From Lachnospiraceae bacterium (GTDB lineage: Bacteria; Bacillota; Clostridia; Lachnospirales; Lachnospiraceae), in NCBI GenBank assembly GCA_017456585.1, contig JAFTJD010000016.1, forward strand, positions 32,053 to 96,052: 64,000 bases of DNA. The letters run 5' to 3'. The translations under genes were made by a program, and so were the position numbers. The notes below the pieces were generated by a model. That model had not been told where the DNA came from, ran no database searches, and was given only the letters and a program-made list of their open reading frames with translations. Within the stretch, counting starts at the first letter, position 1. Each line of letters starts with the position of its first letter. Positions 1-9,651 of this stretch are shown one piece after another.

Positions 1-1641
1 TCAGAAAATATGTACACCAATAACATTAATGTGGGCATAACGGCAGATTTGGACGCAGCGATACATGATGTACTTGAGGATACTTCGGGACAAAGAGTAT
101 GTTTCGTAAGAAACGGAGAACTTTGGGAATATTATGCCAAGGAACATAGGCTTATCAGAATCTTTTCATTCAGGGATGAAGAAATGGATGTCCGCTGTGC
201 ATTGCAGGAGCACGACATAAGAATTGCCAAGATAGACGACGAAGGTAATGTGACATTTATAGTATATGGATATATGAACAGAGGCCAACATGAGGGCTGT
301 GTCGGAATGTCCGTATTTAAATATATTGAGGCAGAAAACCGTATAGAGGAGGTTATGTATATTCCGTATGATCAGTCGTTTGATATGTTGCAGGGAACGG
401 TTGGAGAGATTTGTTATCTTAATCCAAGTAATTGGTTATATTTTGTAATGGATGAGAAATTATACTCGGTTGACCTTACCAGTAAGGAATATGTAGTGGT
501 TCTGGAGGGTCTTAAGAAAGGCAATTATGTAACCAATAAAGCCGGTAATACACTTGTGTGGAAACAGAATGCGGGAGATAGCACACAAGAGCTTACCATT
601 ATGGACTTGGAAGCCAATAGTGAGAAACATATAAAATGCGGTGCTGATGATGTTGTAGAGCTGTTTGATTACATGGATGAAGATATAGTATATGGTGTAG
701 CAAGGAAAGCAGATGCGGTGCAACAGATAAACGGCACACAGCAATATTATTTTTATAAAATCTGTATAATAGATGGAGATGCTACACAAGTCGGTATATA
801 CGAAAAAGAGAATATCTATATAAAGGATATAACTATTTCGGATAGAATGATTACTCTTGACAGATATCAGAAGGATGAAACAGGTGAATTTAAGCCCATA
901 GAGGTTGATTATCTTACACGAAATACATCTACCGGAAATGAAATTTTAGGCATAAGAAATGTAGCTACGGAGCTTAAGAAAAAGGAAGCTGTACTAACTA
1001 TTTCTGCAACTGTAAAGGAGAGCAAACCGGAGGTTATTAAGGTAAGTAATGTTCATTTTACCGGGGAAGAGTTTGCCTTTGATGTTAAGGAGAATTCGGA
1101 AGCCGGCTATTATGTATATGCAAAAGGTGAGTACCTCGGAAGCTATGTTGATTTACCGAAAGCGATAGAAACAGCTGATGCCAATATGGGAATCGTAGTC
1201 GATGATGAATGGCGTTATATATGGAAGCGAGGTAATACGTACAGCAGCATCAATTTATCTGATATATCGGTTCAGGTAAATGAAGATAATACAATGGTAG
1301 CATGTATAGATGCGATGCTTAAAAAAGCAGGAGTAGTCACTATAAGCGCGAGCCTTTTTAAGGAAGGCAAGAATGTTGAAGAAATAATTACCGCTACCGG
1401 TGAGCTTAAATATCTTTCATTTGCAGGATTGAGCCTTGATAAGATATTTTACAGTATTAATGAAGGACGTCCTGTTGTAGGAAAGCTTTCAGCAGATGAA
1501 TATGTTCTTATAACCGGTTATGACAGTAAGAATATTACTCTGTATAGTGCATTAACGGGAACCCGTTCGAAGTTAAGTATAACGGATGCAACTAAGAAAT
1601 TTGAGGAACAAGGTAATATTTTTTTCGGATATATTGATTAA
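1..1641 (+). CDS. Hypothetical protein, 5'-truncated by the window edge
   Basis: The reading frame is open to base 1, so the visible 546 codons are probably the C-terminal part of a larger protein; an internal ATG lies at 10. The sequence is rich in aromatic and acidic beta-strand stretches of the kind seen in WD40/beta-propeller-like extracytoplasmic proteins (for example LYFVMDEKLYSVDL near residue 145). The last ~80 residues (GRPVVGKL, then EYVLITGYDS) resemble the C39-like cysteine-peptidase fold around its usual Gly-Tyr-Asp turn, but the histidine expected before the turn is replaced and no catalytic cysteine is visible, so this domain would be inactive. I do not recognise a specific family. 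A terminator follows, separating it from oppA. Confidence 0.6.
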   Translation, partial: SENMYTNNINVGITADLDAAIHDVLEDTSGQRVCFVRNGELWEYYAKEHRLIRIFSFRDEEMDVRCALQEHDIRIAKIDDEGNVTFIVYGYMNRGQHEGCVGMSVFKYIEAENRIEEVMYIPYDQSFDMLQGTVGEICYLNPSNWLYFVMDEKLYSVDLTSKEYVVVLEGLKKGNYVTNKAGNTLVWKQNAGDSTQELTIMDLEANSEKHIKCGADDVVELFDYMDEDIVYGVARKADAVQQINGTQQYYFYKICIIDGDATQVGIYEKENIYIKDITISDRMITLDRYQKDETGEFKPIEVDYLTRNTSTGNEILGIRNVATELKKKEAVLTISATVKESKPEVIKVSNVHFTGEEFAFDVKENSEAGYYVYAKGEYLGSYVDLPKAIETADANMGIVVDDEWRYIWKRGNTYSSINLSDISVQVNEDNTMVACIDAMLKKAGVVTISASLFKEGKNVEEIITATGELKYLSFAGLSLDKIFYSINEGRPVVGKLSADEYVLITGYDSKNITLYSALTGTRSKLSITDATKKFEEQGNIFFGYID

Positions 1642-1671
1642 AGCTTAAATATTTGTAAGTACTCTGGGGAC

Positions 1672-1717
1672 AATAAAGTTATGGTAGTAATAAACTTCCA
1701 TAACTTTATTTTTTTAT
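1672..1717 (+). terminator. Rho-independent terminator
   Basis: A 13-bp stem (AATAAAGTTATGG at 1672-1684, complement at 1698-1710) with a 13-nt loop is followed by a T-rich run. It ends the upstream hypothetical gene before oppA. Confidence 0.8.
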
Positions 1718-1733
1718 TCAGAAGGAGAGGGCA

Positions 1734-3392
1734 ATGAAAAAAAGAATACTTACAATATTTATGGTGGTTATTGTCATGGCATCGCTGTTGGCATGCGGAA
1801 AAAAGGATAATGGCAGTGGCTCAGAGGGCTCCATGGGTACACTGGTAATAGGAACAGGAGCATTTAATGGTGTGTTTTCACCGTTTTTTTATCAGACAGC
1901 ATATGATGCGCAGGCTATGGAATTGATATTTGTCAGCGTATGTGAGCTTGATGAAAATAATGAACTTAAGGATAAAGCAGGTCATATTGAAACTGAAGTG
2001 ATTGAAAATGATTCTAAACAGCAGACGAAGTATACTATTAAGCTTAATGAAGGGATGACGTTCTCGGATGGTGAGGCAGTTACCATAGATGATTTGATTT
2101 TTGCTTACTATGTATATTGTGATCCTAATTATGATGGGATGAGTACATTTGCAACTTCGCTTGATATTGTGGGGCTTGAGGAGTATCGTGAAGGTAATGC
2201 GGAAACCATAAGCGGAATCACGAGGGTTGATGAGCTTACATGTACCGTGCTTGTGGATGGCGTAAACATTATAGGTGACAGACTTCTCGGACTTGTTCAG
2301 CTTGTTCCGAAACATTATTATGGGGAAGATTATGTGAAGGGGGATTTGGCAGGAGTAAAGGATAAGTCTTCTGCACCGCTTGGTTCAGGACCTTTTATTT
2401 TTGAAAGCTACAAAAATAATATCGTTACCGTAAAGGCTAACGAGAATTATTTTCTTGGTGCCCCACACATTTCATTTGTGAAGTACCAGGTTATAGATGA
2501 GGAACAAAAAATCAGTGCGATAATCAAAGGGGATATAGATATTACGGATCCGGCAGCCTCACTTGAGGTTATAGATGAGCTTGAAGATGAAGAGATACCA
2601 TATTCACTTACAGGATATCCAGGATATGGATATATAGCTATAAGCGCAAAAAGAATTCCTGACATAAAAGTAAGAGAAGGACTTATGCATCTTATGACAA
2701 GGTCTCAGGCGATAAGAACTTATTATGGGGATCTTGCAGAAATTATCGAAAGACCTATGACACCCACTCTTGCAGAATATCCCGATGATGCAGGTGAATA
2801 CTGGGGCTACGACCCACAGAAGGCGCTTCAGTGCTTCAAGGAAGCAGGATATGAGCAGATAAACGGTAAGCTTATGAAAGACGGCAAACAGTTGGTGGTA
2901 GAGGTTGGCATAGGCAAAGCAGAATCCCATCCGTCTACACCTATTCTTACACAGATGGCAAATGATTTAAGGGCTATGGGTGGCGAGCTTATAATAAGCG
3001 ATATGGAATTTAGTCTCCTTACTAATCGCGTACAAAGAGATGATATTGATATGTGGATTATGAGCTGGGGAAATGTAACTGATTGCGATATGACACAGTT
3101 ATACGGAAGCGAATATGTAAAAGCAGGAGGCTCTAATCGTACATGGATTCAGGATGCCGAGCTTGATGCACTCATGGTAGAAATAACTAAGACACTTGAT
3201 TTTGCAGAAAGAAAGCAACTTGTCGCAGAAGCACTTGACAGAGTTATGAGTTGGGCAACCATGCTTCCCGTTTATCAGCGAAAAGACATGATTATATACA
3301 ATCCCGACACAATCGACATGTCGACCATACCTGAGAATACCTCGACTTACTATAGCTATGTCAACGAAATCGAGAAGCTAAAACTTAAGTAG
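1734..3392 (+). CDS. oppA: Oligopeptide ABC transporter substrate-binding lipoprotein
   Basis: This 552-aa protein is the extracellular peptide receptor of an Opp/Dpp-type importer (SBP family 5). Residues 1-21 form a lipoprotein signal with lipobox SLLAC (Cys21), followed by a Gly/Ser linker. The family signature around FSDGEAVTIDDL (residues 103-114) and the C-terminal segment with an ALDRVMSWATMLPVYQ motif fit the family, as does the length. The ATG at 1734 follows GGAGAGGG. Its permeases and ATPases lie at 6536-10621, separated from it by a convergent P-type ATPase gene and a palindromic repeat, so oppA is probably transcribed on its own. Assignment to Opp rather than Dpp or Ni uptake is by family only. 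Confidence 0.9.
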   Translation: MKKRILTIFMVVIVMASLLACGKKDNGSGSEGSMGTLVIGTGAFNGVFSPFFYQTAYDAQAMELIFVSVCELDENNELKDKAGHIETEVIENDSKQQTKYTIKLNEGMTFSDGEAVTIDDLIFAYYVYCDPNYDGMSTFATSLDIVGLEEYREGNAETISGITRVDELTCTVLVDGVNIIGDRLLGLVQLVPKHYYGEDYVKGDLAGVKDKSSAPLGSGPFIFESYKNNIVTVKANENYFLGAPHISFVKYQVIDEEQKISAIIKGDIDITDPAASLEVIDELEDEEIPYSLTGYPGYGYIAISAKRIPDIKVREGLMHLMTRSQAIRTYYGDLAEIIERPMTPTLAEYPDDAGEYWGYDPQKALQCFKEAGYEQINGKLMKDGKQLVVEVGIGKAESHPSTPILTQMANDLRAMGGELIISDMEFSLLTNRVQRDDIDMWIMSWGNVTDCDMTQLYGSEYVKAGGSNRTWIQDAELDALMVEITKTLDFAERKQLVAEALDRVMSWATMLPVYQRKDMIIYNPDTIDMSTIPENTSTYYSYVNEIEKLKLK

Positions 3393-3396
3393 AAAA

Positions 3397-3702
3397 GCTA
3401 TGCGGGATATAAGTCTATTTAGTTAATGCACATTTTGTATCAAACACATATGATTGATGATGTTTCCCTCTAAGACACGCTCTCGCTTGGTGAAAAACGT
3501 AACAGTACTAAACTCAGAAAACCAAATGAGGAGTAATGCAATACAGATAATCTCAAAACAATTGATTTATCTGATAAGCATTACTCCTCATTTTCTTCGT
3601 TAAGTGCTGACGTTTTTCAACAGTCTTAACGGGAATACATCATCAATCATATGTGTAATTTACAGACTTGTTTTAACTAAATAGACTTATATCCCGCATA
3701 GC
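3397..3702. repeat. Large palindromic repeat, copy 1
   Basis: A 306-bp element fills the space between the convergent oppA and P-ATPase genes. Its outer arms are a perfect 30-bp inverted repeat (3397-3426 and 3673-3702) ending inward in TTTAGTTAA/TTAACTAAA. Inside lie the family-conserved blocks ACACATATGATTGATGATG ... CGCTCTCGCTTGGTG and a central hairpin built on TGAGGAGTAATGC / GCATTACTCCTCA. Related copies occur at 13836-14275 (two, nested) and 26715-27028. It could also act as a bidirectional terminator. Confidence 0.85.
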
Positions 3703-3710
3703 CTTCCTGT

Positions 3711-6347
3711 TTATGATTTGTGTGCTTTCCTTTGAATGAGTTTGACAATTTCTACAATCGGGATAACGAGTACGCCGAGTAAGATGGCAACGATGTAGTT
3801 TGATAAACCTACGCTGGCGAAGCCGAATGCCTTGGCAAGGAAAGGTACCTCACATACAAGCGTTGTAGCAATAAGTGTGAATACTGACGCACCGAGTAAC
3901 ATCTTATTATGGGTTCCGAGCTTGAAGAGACTGCTACGCTGTGAACGCATGTTAAAGCTGTGGAATATCTCAGCTACGGACATGGTAAGGAATGCCATAG
4001 TCATTCCATCAGCACTTTCAGCAATTTCCCATACACCTGATTCCATAAAGTGTCCGATGAAATATGAAGCCAATACAAGAACTGATACCATTAAGCCCTG
4101 ATAAGCAATATCGATGCCCATACCATCAGAGAAGATGCCTGCTTTGGCTTTTCGAGGTTTACGGGACATGATATCACGCTCTGCTTTTTCCATACCAAGT
4201 GCAAGAGCAGGGAAACAGTCAGTTACAAGGTTAATCCAAAGAAGATGAACCGGTTTCAAAATAGTAAAGCCTAAAAGTGTGGCTATAAATATACTTAATA
4301 CCTCACTCATGTTTGAGCCTAAGAGGAACTGGATAGCTTTACGGATGTTGTCGTATATACGACGGCCTTCTTCTACAGCACCAACTATGGTTGCAAAGTT
4401 GTCGTCTGTAAGAACCATGTCAGCAACATTCTTAGTAACGTCTGTTCCTGTTATACCCATACCGACGCCGATATCGGCTGACTTGATGGAAGGAGCATCG
4501 TTAACACCATCACCTGTCATGGCTGTTACATAGCCGGCATCTCTCCACGCATTTACTATACGGGTTTTGTGTTCGGGCTGTACACGCGCATATACCGCGA
4601 TGGACCGGAATTCCTTTTTGAAGGTTTCGTCATCCATGGCATCAAGCTGTGAACCTGTAATGGCTTTCTTATCGCCTTTAAGAATACCAAGTTCTTTGGC
4701 AATCGCGATAGCTGTATCAATGTGGTCACCTGTAATCATGATAGCTGTAATTCCGGCATGATTACATTCTTCAATAGCTAATTTGACCTCCGGACGAACA
4801 GGGTCAATCATACCGCTGAGACCAACGAAGCAAAGGTCTTTTTCGAGGTCATCTGCTTCATAGGAAGCAGGCTCATTGTCATAAGTTCTCTGCGCACAAG
4901 CAAGGACACGAAGTGCTTTATCAGCCATTGCTTTGTTGCTCTTAATAATGCTTTGACGGTATTCCTCTGTCATAGGAACAGGTTTGCCGTCTTTAAGGTA
5001 TGTTGTACATCTGTCTAAGATTACATCCGGTGCACCCTTAGTAAATTGGATGAAGCCTTCTGTAACTCGATGTACGGTTGACATTAATTTTCTTCCTGAA
5101 TCAAAAGGAGCCTCACCACTTCTTGGGAAATCCTTTTTGAGATTATATTTTTGAAGATTAAGCTTTGCCGCCCATGCAACTAAAGCAGCCTCAGTAGGTT
5201 CGCCTGTTACTTCACCATCTTCGCTAAGCTCTGCATCACAGCAAAGAGCCATAGCGCGTGCAATATAGTTCTCATCTTCTCCGAAGAAATCTACTACAGT
5301 CATCTTATTCTGTGTAAGAGTTCCTGTTTTGTCTGAACAGATTATCTGTGCACAACCCAAGGTTTCAACGGCTGTGAGCTTACGGATGATGGCATTACGC
5401 TTAGACATATTGGTAACACCGATTGAAAGAACAACGGTTACAACGGCAGCAAGACCCTCGGGGATAGCTGCAACTGCAAGTGAAACTGCCACCATAAAGG
5501 AACTAAGAACTGTTTCAAGTTCAAAACCGCCTGCACGGATAATCTGTACACCGAAAATAATAGCACAGATAACAAGAACAAGCCATGTAAGTACTTTGGA
5601 AAGCTGGCTAAGCTTAAGCTGTAAAGGTGTCTGACCTTCCTTAGCATTAGCAAGGGCATCTGCAATCTTACCCATTTCTGTATCCATGCCGGTTGCAGTG
5701 ATAACAGCTTTACCACGGCCATATACTACGGTTGAACCCATGTATACCATGTTCTTACGGTCACCGAGAGGTATATCCTGGGCAGATTCCTTAAGATTAA
5801 TAATATCTATAAACTTGGTTACGGGAACGGATTCACCGGTGAGAGCCGCTTCCTCGATCTTTAAACTGGCATTCTCTATCAATCTACCGTCTGCCGGAAC
5901 TGCATCTCCTGCTTCCAGTACAACGATGTCGCCAACTACAAGGTCTTCGCTTGGAATGGATACCAGTTTGCCGTCTCTTATAACCTTAGAGGTTGCTGCG
6001 GACATCTCCTGCAACGCTTCGATAGCTTTCTCTGCTTTGTTTTCCTGATATACACCAAGAACCGCATTAATAATTACAACGGCGAGGATGATAATAACAT
6101 CAGCAAAGCTTTCATTCTCGATTACAGCAAGTACACCACTTATGGCAGCTGCGGCAAGAAGAATGATAATCATAGGATCCATGAGCTGGTTAACAAAACG
6201 TTTAAGTAAAGAATCCTTCTTTGCTTCTGCAAGTCTGTTTTTGCCGTTTGCCTCAAGGCGTTTAACTGCTTCGCCGGAGGAAAGACCGTCTGCTGAGGCA
6301 TTGATTTCACCTAGTACGGCATCAATGTTTTCGCAATAATATTTCAT
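3711..6347 (-). CDS. Cation-transporting P-type ATPase (Ca2+ type, PMCA/SERCA-like)
   Basis: This 878-aa type II P-type ATPase pumps a cation, most likely Ca2+, across the cytoplasmic membrane. Visible in order are the N-terminal cation-ATPase domain, TM1-2 (about 57-100), the actuator motif LTGES (169-173), the TM4 motif PEGLA (296-300), the phosphorylation motif SDKTGTLTQ with Asp339, and the hinge motif TGDGVNDAP. About six further TM segments close the protein. AAIPEGL in TM4 is typical of Ca2+ pumps; heavy-metal CPC motifs are absent. The start at 6347 has a good AAAGGAG site. It is divergent from oppB and convergent with oppA, so it splits the peptide-uptake locus. It could instead carry Mn2+ or Na+. 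Confidence 0.92.
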   Translation of the reverse strand: MKYYCENIDAVLGEINASADGLSSGEAVKRLEANGKNRLAEAKKDSLLKRFVNQLMDPMIIILLAAAAISGVLAVIENESFADVIIILAVVIINAVLGVYQENKAEKAIEALQEMSAATSKVIRDGKLVSIPSEDLVVGDIVVLEAGDAVPADGRLIENASLKIEEAALTGESVPVTKFIDIINLKESAQDIPLGDRKNMVYMGSTVVYGRGKAVITATGMDTEMGKIADALANAKEGQTPLQLKLSQLSKVLTWLVLVICAIIFGVQIIRAGGFELETVLSSFMVAVSLAVAAIPEGLAAVVTVVLSIGVTNMSKRNAIIRKLTAVETLGCAQIICSDKTGTLTQNKMTVVDFFGEDENYIARAMALCCDAELSEDGEVTGEPTEAALVAWAAKLNLQKYNLKKDFPRSGEAPFDSGRKLMSTVHRVTEGFIQFTKGAPDVILDRCTTYLKDGKPVPMTEEYRQSIIKSNKAMADKALRVLACAQRTYDNEPASYEADDLEKDLCFVGLSGMIDPVRPEVKLAIEECNHAGITAIMITGDHIDTAIAIAKELGILKGDKKAITGSQLDAMDDETFKKEFRSIAVYARVQPEHKTRIVNAWRDAGYVTAMTGDGVNDAPSIKSADIGVGMGITGTDVTKNVADMVLTDDNFATIVGAVEEGRRIYDNIRKAIQFLLGSNMSEVLSIFIATLLGFTILKPVHLLWINLVTDCFPALALGMEKAERDIMSRKPRKAKAGIFSDGMGIDIAYQGLMVSVLVLASYFIGHFMESGVWEIAESADGMTMAFLTMSVAEIFHSFNMRSQRSSLFKLGTHNKMLLGASVFTLIATTLVCEVPFLAKAFGFASVGLSNYIVAILLGVLVIPIVEIVKLIQRKAHKS

Positions 6348-6535
6348 ATAATAGCTCCTTTCTTTTTTAAGTTTTTAAGGATTACTCAGTGAGAATCCTT
6401 AAAATATATATATATTATATTTTTTAAATATATACAGAAATTATACGTGTTGTATTTTGCGAATCAATGTTTTAATTATTAAAAATGAATAAATAATGAA
6501 TAAAGAGGAAACCTAAAAAAGAACGGAGGAATAAC

Positions 6536-7504
6536 ATGAAACAATATGTAATAAGAAGAATTCTGACAAGCCTGGTTGTTTTATTAGGAGTATCTTTTCT
6601 TATATATGCAATGCTTAGGATGATGCCCGGTGATTTTGTGGAGCAGATGACATCAGGAAATCCTACTGTTACTGCTGAACAAAAAGAGAAGCTAAGGGAA
6701 CTCTATGGCCTTAACAAGGGTATAGTTGAGGGATATGTACAGTGGTTATCAGACGCGCTCAGGGGAGATTTTGGTGTGTCATTTACATACCAAAGACCGG
6801 TTACGGAAGTGATAGGCAGTAAGATGTGGATTTCATTTTCACTGGCTGCGTCAGCTTTTGTGATTGAACTTCTTATTGCTATCCCTTTGGGAATTGCCGC
6901 TGCAAGAAGACAATATAGTAAACGTGATTACCTGATAATGTTTCTGGCGTTGGCGGGTATATCTCTGCCGTCTTTTTTCTTTGCTGCGGTTTTGCAAAGA
7001 ATTTTTGCTGTGGGACTGGGATGGCTTCCGCTTTCCGGAATGGTAAGTGCAAGAGAGGATTACACAGGTTTTCGTCTGGTGCTTGATATAGCATATCATT
7101 TTATTTTGCCTGTGACGGTTTTTGTAATAACCGGTATAGGTGGCTGGCTTAGATATGTTCGTACTAATATGTTAGAGGTCCTGAATGCGGATTATGTAAG
7201 AACTGCAAGGGCAAAAGGACTTCCGGAGAGCAAGGTTGTAGGCAAACATGCTTTCAGAAATACGCTCATTCCCATTATAACTTTTATAGGAGGAAGCATT
7301 CCGGGTTTGTTCGCGGGTGCCATAATTACTGAGGGAATATTTGCAATAGACGGGCTTGGAAAAACTGCACTGGATGCTGTAAATAACAAGGATTTTCCCT
7401 TCCTTATGACATATCTGATGTTTATGGCGGTTCTGACCTTGCTCGGGACGTTAATCTCGGATATTTTATATGGACTTGCAGATCCGAGAGTAAGATTCAG
7501 ATAA
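6536..7504 (+). CDS. oppB: Oligopeptide ABC transporter permease (OppB/DppB)
   Basis: This 322-aa inner-membrane permease has six predicted TM helices. An N-terminal helix (about 9-30) is followed by the family segment MMPGDFVEQM. The EAA loop, which docks the ATPases, is visible at about 225-245 (ARAKGLPESKVVGKHAFRN). The ATG follows ACGGAGGAATAAC. It is the first gene of the oppB-oppC-oppD-oppF set; a long hairpin lies between it and oppC. Length and motif order are normal for the OppB half of the channel. Confidence 0.93.
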   Translation: MKQYVIRRILTSLVVLLGVSFLIYAMLRMMPGDFVEQMTSGNPTVTAEQKEKLRELYGLNKGIVEGYVQWLSDALRGDFGVSFTYQRPVTEVIGSKMWISFSLAASAFVIELLIAIPLGIAAARRQYSKRDYLIMFLALAGISLPSFFFAAVLQRIFAVGLGWLPLSGMVSAREDYTGFRLVLDIAYHFILPVTVFVITGIGGWLRYVRTNMLEVLNADYVRTARAKGLPESKVVGKHAFRNTLIPIITFIGGSIPGLFAGAIITEGIFAIDGLGKTALDAVNNKDFPFLMTYLMFMAVLTLLGTLISDILYGLADPRVRFR

Positions 7505-7517
7505 CTAGATTCTAAAC

Positions 7518-7574
7518 ATTTGCGAAACTATATTACAAATTTCATCTTGAGATTTGTAGTATAGTTTCGCAAAT
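7518..7574 (+). repeat. Long intercistronic hairpin between oppB and oppC
   Basis: A 23-bp stem (7518-7540 with 7552-7574, one wobble mismatch) encloses an 11-nt loop. The 3' side is followed by ATATATAATT rather than a T-run, so it is not a classical terminator. It could shield mRNA ends or tune the ratio of downstream cistrons. Confidence 0.65.
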
Positions 7575-7611
7575 ATATATAATTAGATTCAGATAGTGAG
7601 GAAGTAAAATA

Positions 7612-8568
7612 ATGGATAGTGCAGATAATAAAAAGATAATGTCGCCCGGACAACTTGTGCTAAGGAGGTTCCTTAAAAATAAACTTGCAATCGCAGGTCT
7701 TGTTATTATATGCCTGTCGGTAGTTTTTTGCATTGTCGGCCCGTTGTTTTCGCCTTATGGAGAATATGAGATTTTCTATATTGATACCAACACGGGTGAA
7801 GAGATAAGTATGTATGATACAGAGGCGCTTAAAAGACCGGGGGTAGGTGTCAATGTTAAAGCACCTATATCAGCTAAACACTGGTTGGGGACAGATGCTG
7901 ATGGTAGGGATGTTTTTACAAGACTTATGTATGGCGGACAAATCTCGTTACAGTTCGGAGTGGCAGTTACACTTATAGAACTGGTGATAGGTGTACTTCT
8001 AGGAGCTGTAGCCGGATATTACGGCGGAGTGGTGGATATGATTATTATGCGCCTTGTGGAAGTGTTCTACTGTATTCCTTTTCTTCCTATGATGCTTATT
8101 GTGTCAGCATTTATGATGACTCTTGGAGTACGTCCGGAGGATAAGATATATTATCTGATGATTTTTATGGGAATATTTAACTGGGCAGGAGTAGCGAGAA
8201 TGGTGAGGGCGCAGATGCTTTCCATAAGAGAGACTGAATATATGTATGCGGCTAAAGCGGCAGGGCTTAGTGTTGCAAGACAGATTTTTAAGCATATGTT
8301 GCCTAATGCCATTCCTATTATCATTGTTATGGCTACCATGGATTTGGGAGGCTTCATTCTTACAGAGTCTACACTGACTTATCTTGGAGTTGGTTTGGCT
8401 TTTCCCTATGCATCGCTTGGTAACATGGTAAATGCGGTTAATAAATCCGTAATTATGAGAAACTATCTTAATATATGGTTACCGCCCGGACTTTTTATTC
8501 TTGCTATAGTTATGGCATTCAATTTTATCGGGGATGGTCTTAGGGATGCTTTTGATCCTAAAAAGTGA
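7612..8568 (+). CDS. oppC: Oligopeptide ABC transporter permease (OppC/DppC)
   Basis: This 318-aa partner permease has an N-terminal OppC_N segment (about 1-50, SPGQLVLRRFLKNKLAIAGL), a periplasmic linker containing HWLGTDADGRDVFTRLMYG, and five more membrane spans. The EAA loop appears as AAKAAGLSVARQIFKHMLPN near residue 205. HWLGTD..GRD is a hallmark of OppC/DppC proteins. The ATG follows GTGAGGAAG. oppD starts about 20 nt after the stop, so the genes are co-transcribed. Confidence 0.93.
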   Translation: MDSADNKKIMSPGQLVLRRFLKNKLAIAGLVIICLSVVFCIVGPLFSPYGEYEIFYIDTNTGEEISMYDTEALKRPGVGVNVKAPISAKHWLGTDADGRDVFTRLMYGGQISLQFGVAVTLIELVIGVLLGAVAGYYGGVVDMIIMRLVEVFYCIPFLPMMLIVSAFMMTLGVRPEDKIYYLMIFMGIFNWAGVARMVRAQMLSIRETEYMYAAKAAGLSVARQIFKHMLPNAIPIIIVMATMDLGGFILTESTLTYLGVGLAFPYASLGNMVNAVNKSVIMRNYLNIWLPPGLFILAIVMAFNFIGDGLRDAFDPKK

Positions 8569-8589
8569 TATTTGGAAAGGCGGATGTGT

Positions 8590-9651
8590 ATGTGGTTTAA
8601 GAACAGAGAAAAAGCACCGATAGCGGCAGAGGCATCTGCTAATATGAAGGATAGCAGTAATGTGCTTGAGATAGATGACCTTAAAGTGCATTTTTTTACG
8701 GATGACGGAGTAGTGAAGGCGGTAGATGGCATAAGCCTTGATATTCCGAAGAATACTACGGTGGGGATAGTCGGAGAATCCGGTTGCGGTAAGTCTGTCA
8801 CCAGCATGAGTATTATGCGCCTTTTGCAGGAGCCTCCGGCATCTATAGTAGGCGGAGAAATCAGGCTTAATCTTGGAGATGATGCACTTGATCTTGCCAA
8901 AATGAATAAGGATTCGATGAGAAGGATAAGAGGTAAAGAGGTGGCGATGATTTTTCAGGAGCCGATGACAAGCCTTAATCCGGTTTTTACGATAGGGGAG
9001 CAGCTTATGGAGGGGATTCTGGTTCACAGACCTGATATAGGTAATGCTGAACTGAAAGGTAAGGTTATTGAACTTCTTAAAATGGTAGGAATATCAAGAT
9101 CGGAGGAGATTGTTAAAAGCTATCCGCATGAGCTTTCGGGAGGAATGAAGCAAAGAGTGGTTATAGCAATGGCACTTTCATGTGAGCCGAGGCTTATCAT
9201 AGCGGATGAACCGACTACTGCACTTGATGTGACAATCCAGGCACAGGTTCTGGAGCTGATGAGAGAGCTTAAGGATAGGATTCATACATCAATTATGTTA
9301 ATTACACATGACCTCGGTGTAGTGGCAGAAATGGCGGAAATGGTTGTGGTAATGTATGCCGGACGAATTGTTGAGCAGGGAACGGTGTATGAGATATTCG
9401 AAAATCCGCTGCATCCTTATACCAGAGGGCTTATGAAAGCACGTCCGACAAAAGATAATAAGAGTAAGAGGTTATATTCAATAGAGGGAAATGTGCCAAG
9501 TCCCGTTGGTTTGCCGGATTACTGTTATTTCCACAACCGATGTGAGGAAAGCGAAGAGGATTGTAAGAATGAATATCCTACACTCGTTAGTGTGACACCT
9601 ACGCATAAGGTGAGCTGTTATGTGGCAAATAAGGAGAACAAAAATGCCTGA
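8590..9651 (+). CDS. oppD: Oligopeptide ABC transporter ATPase (OppD/DppD)
   Basis: This ~353-aa cytoplasmic ATPase energises peptide import. The Walker A motif GESGCGKS, Q-loop FQEPMTSLNPV, signature LSGGMKQR, Walker B LIIADEPTTALD and H-loop LITHDLG are all present, followed by the oligopeptide-specific C-terminal domain with a Cys-rich segment (CYFHNRC..C). I chose ATG 8590 because GGAAAGG (8574-8580) is 9 nt upstream; ATG 8584 or TTG 8572 are possible in the same frame. Its stop overlaps the start of oppF, indicating translational coupling. Confidence 0.92.
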   Translation: MWFKNREKAPIAAEASANMKDSSNVLEIDDLKVHFFTDDGVVKAVDGISLDIPKNTTVGIVGESGCGKSVTSMSIMRLLQEPPASIVGGEIRLNLGDDALDLAKMNKDSMRRIRGKEVAMIFQEPMTSLNPVFTIGEQLMEGILVHRPDIGNAELKGKVIELLKMVGISRSEEIVKSYPHELSGGMKQRVVIAMALSCEPRLIIADEPTTALDVTIQAQVLELMRELKDRIHTSIMLITHDLGVVAEMAEMVVVMYAGRIVEQGTVYEIFENPLHPYTRGLMKARPTKDNKSKRLYSIEGNVPSPVGLPDYCYFHNRCEESEEDCKNEYPTLVSVTPTHKVSCYVANKENKNA

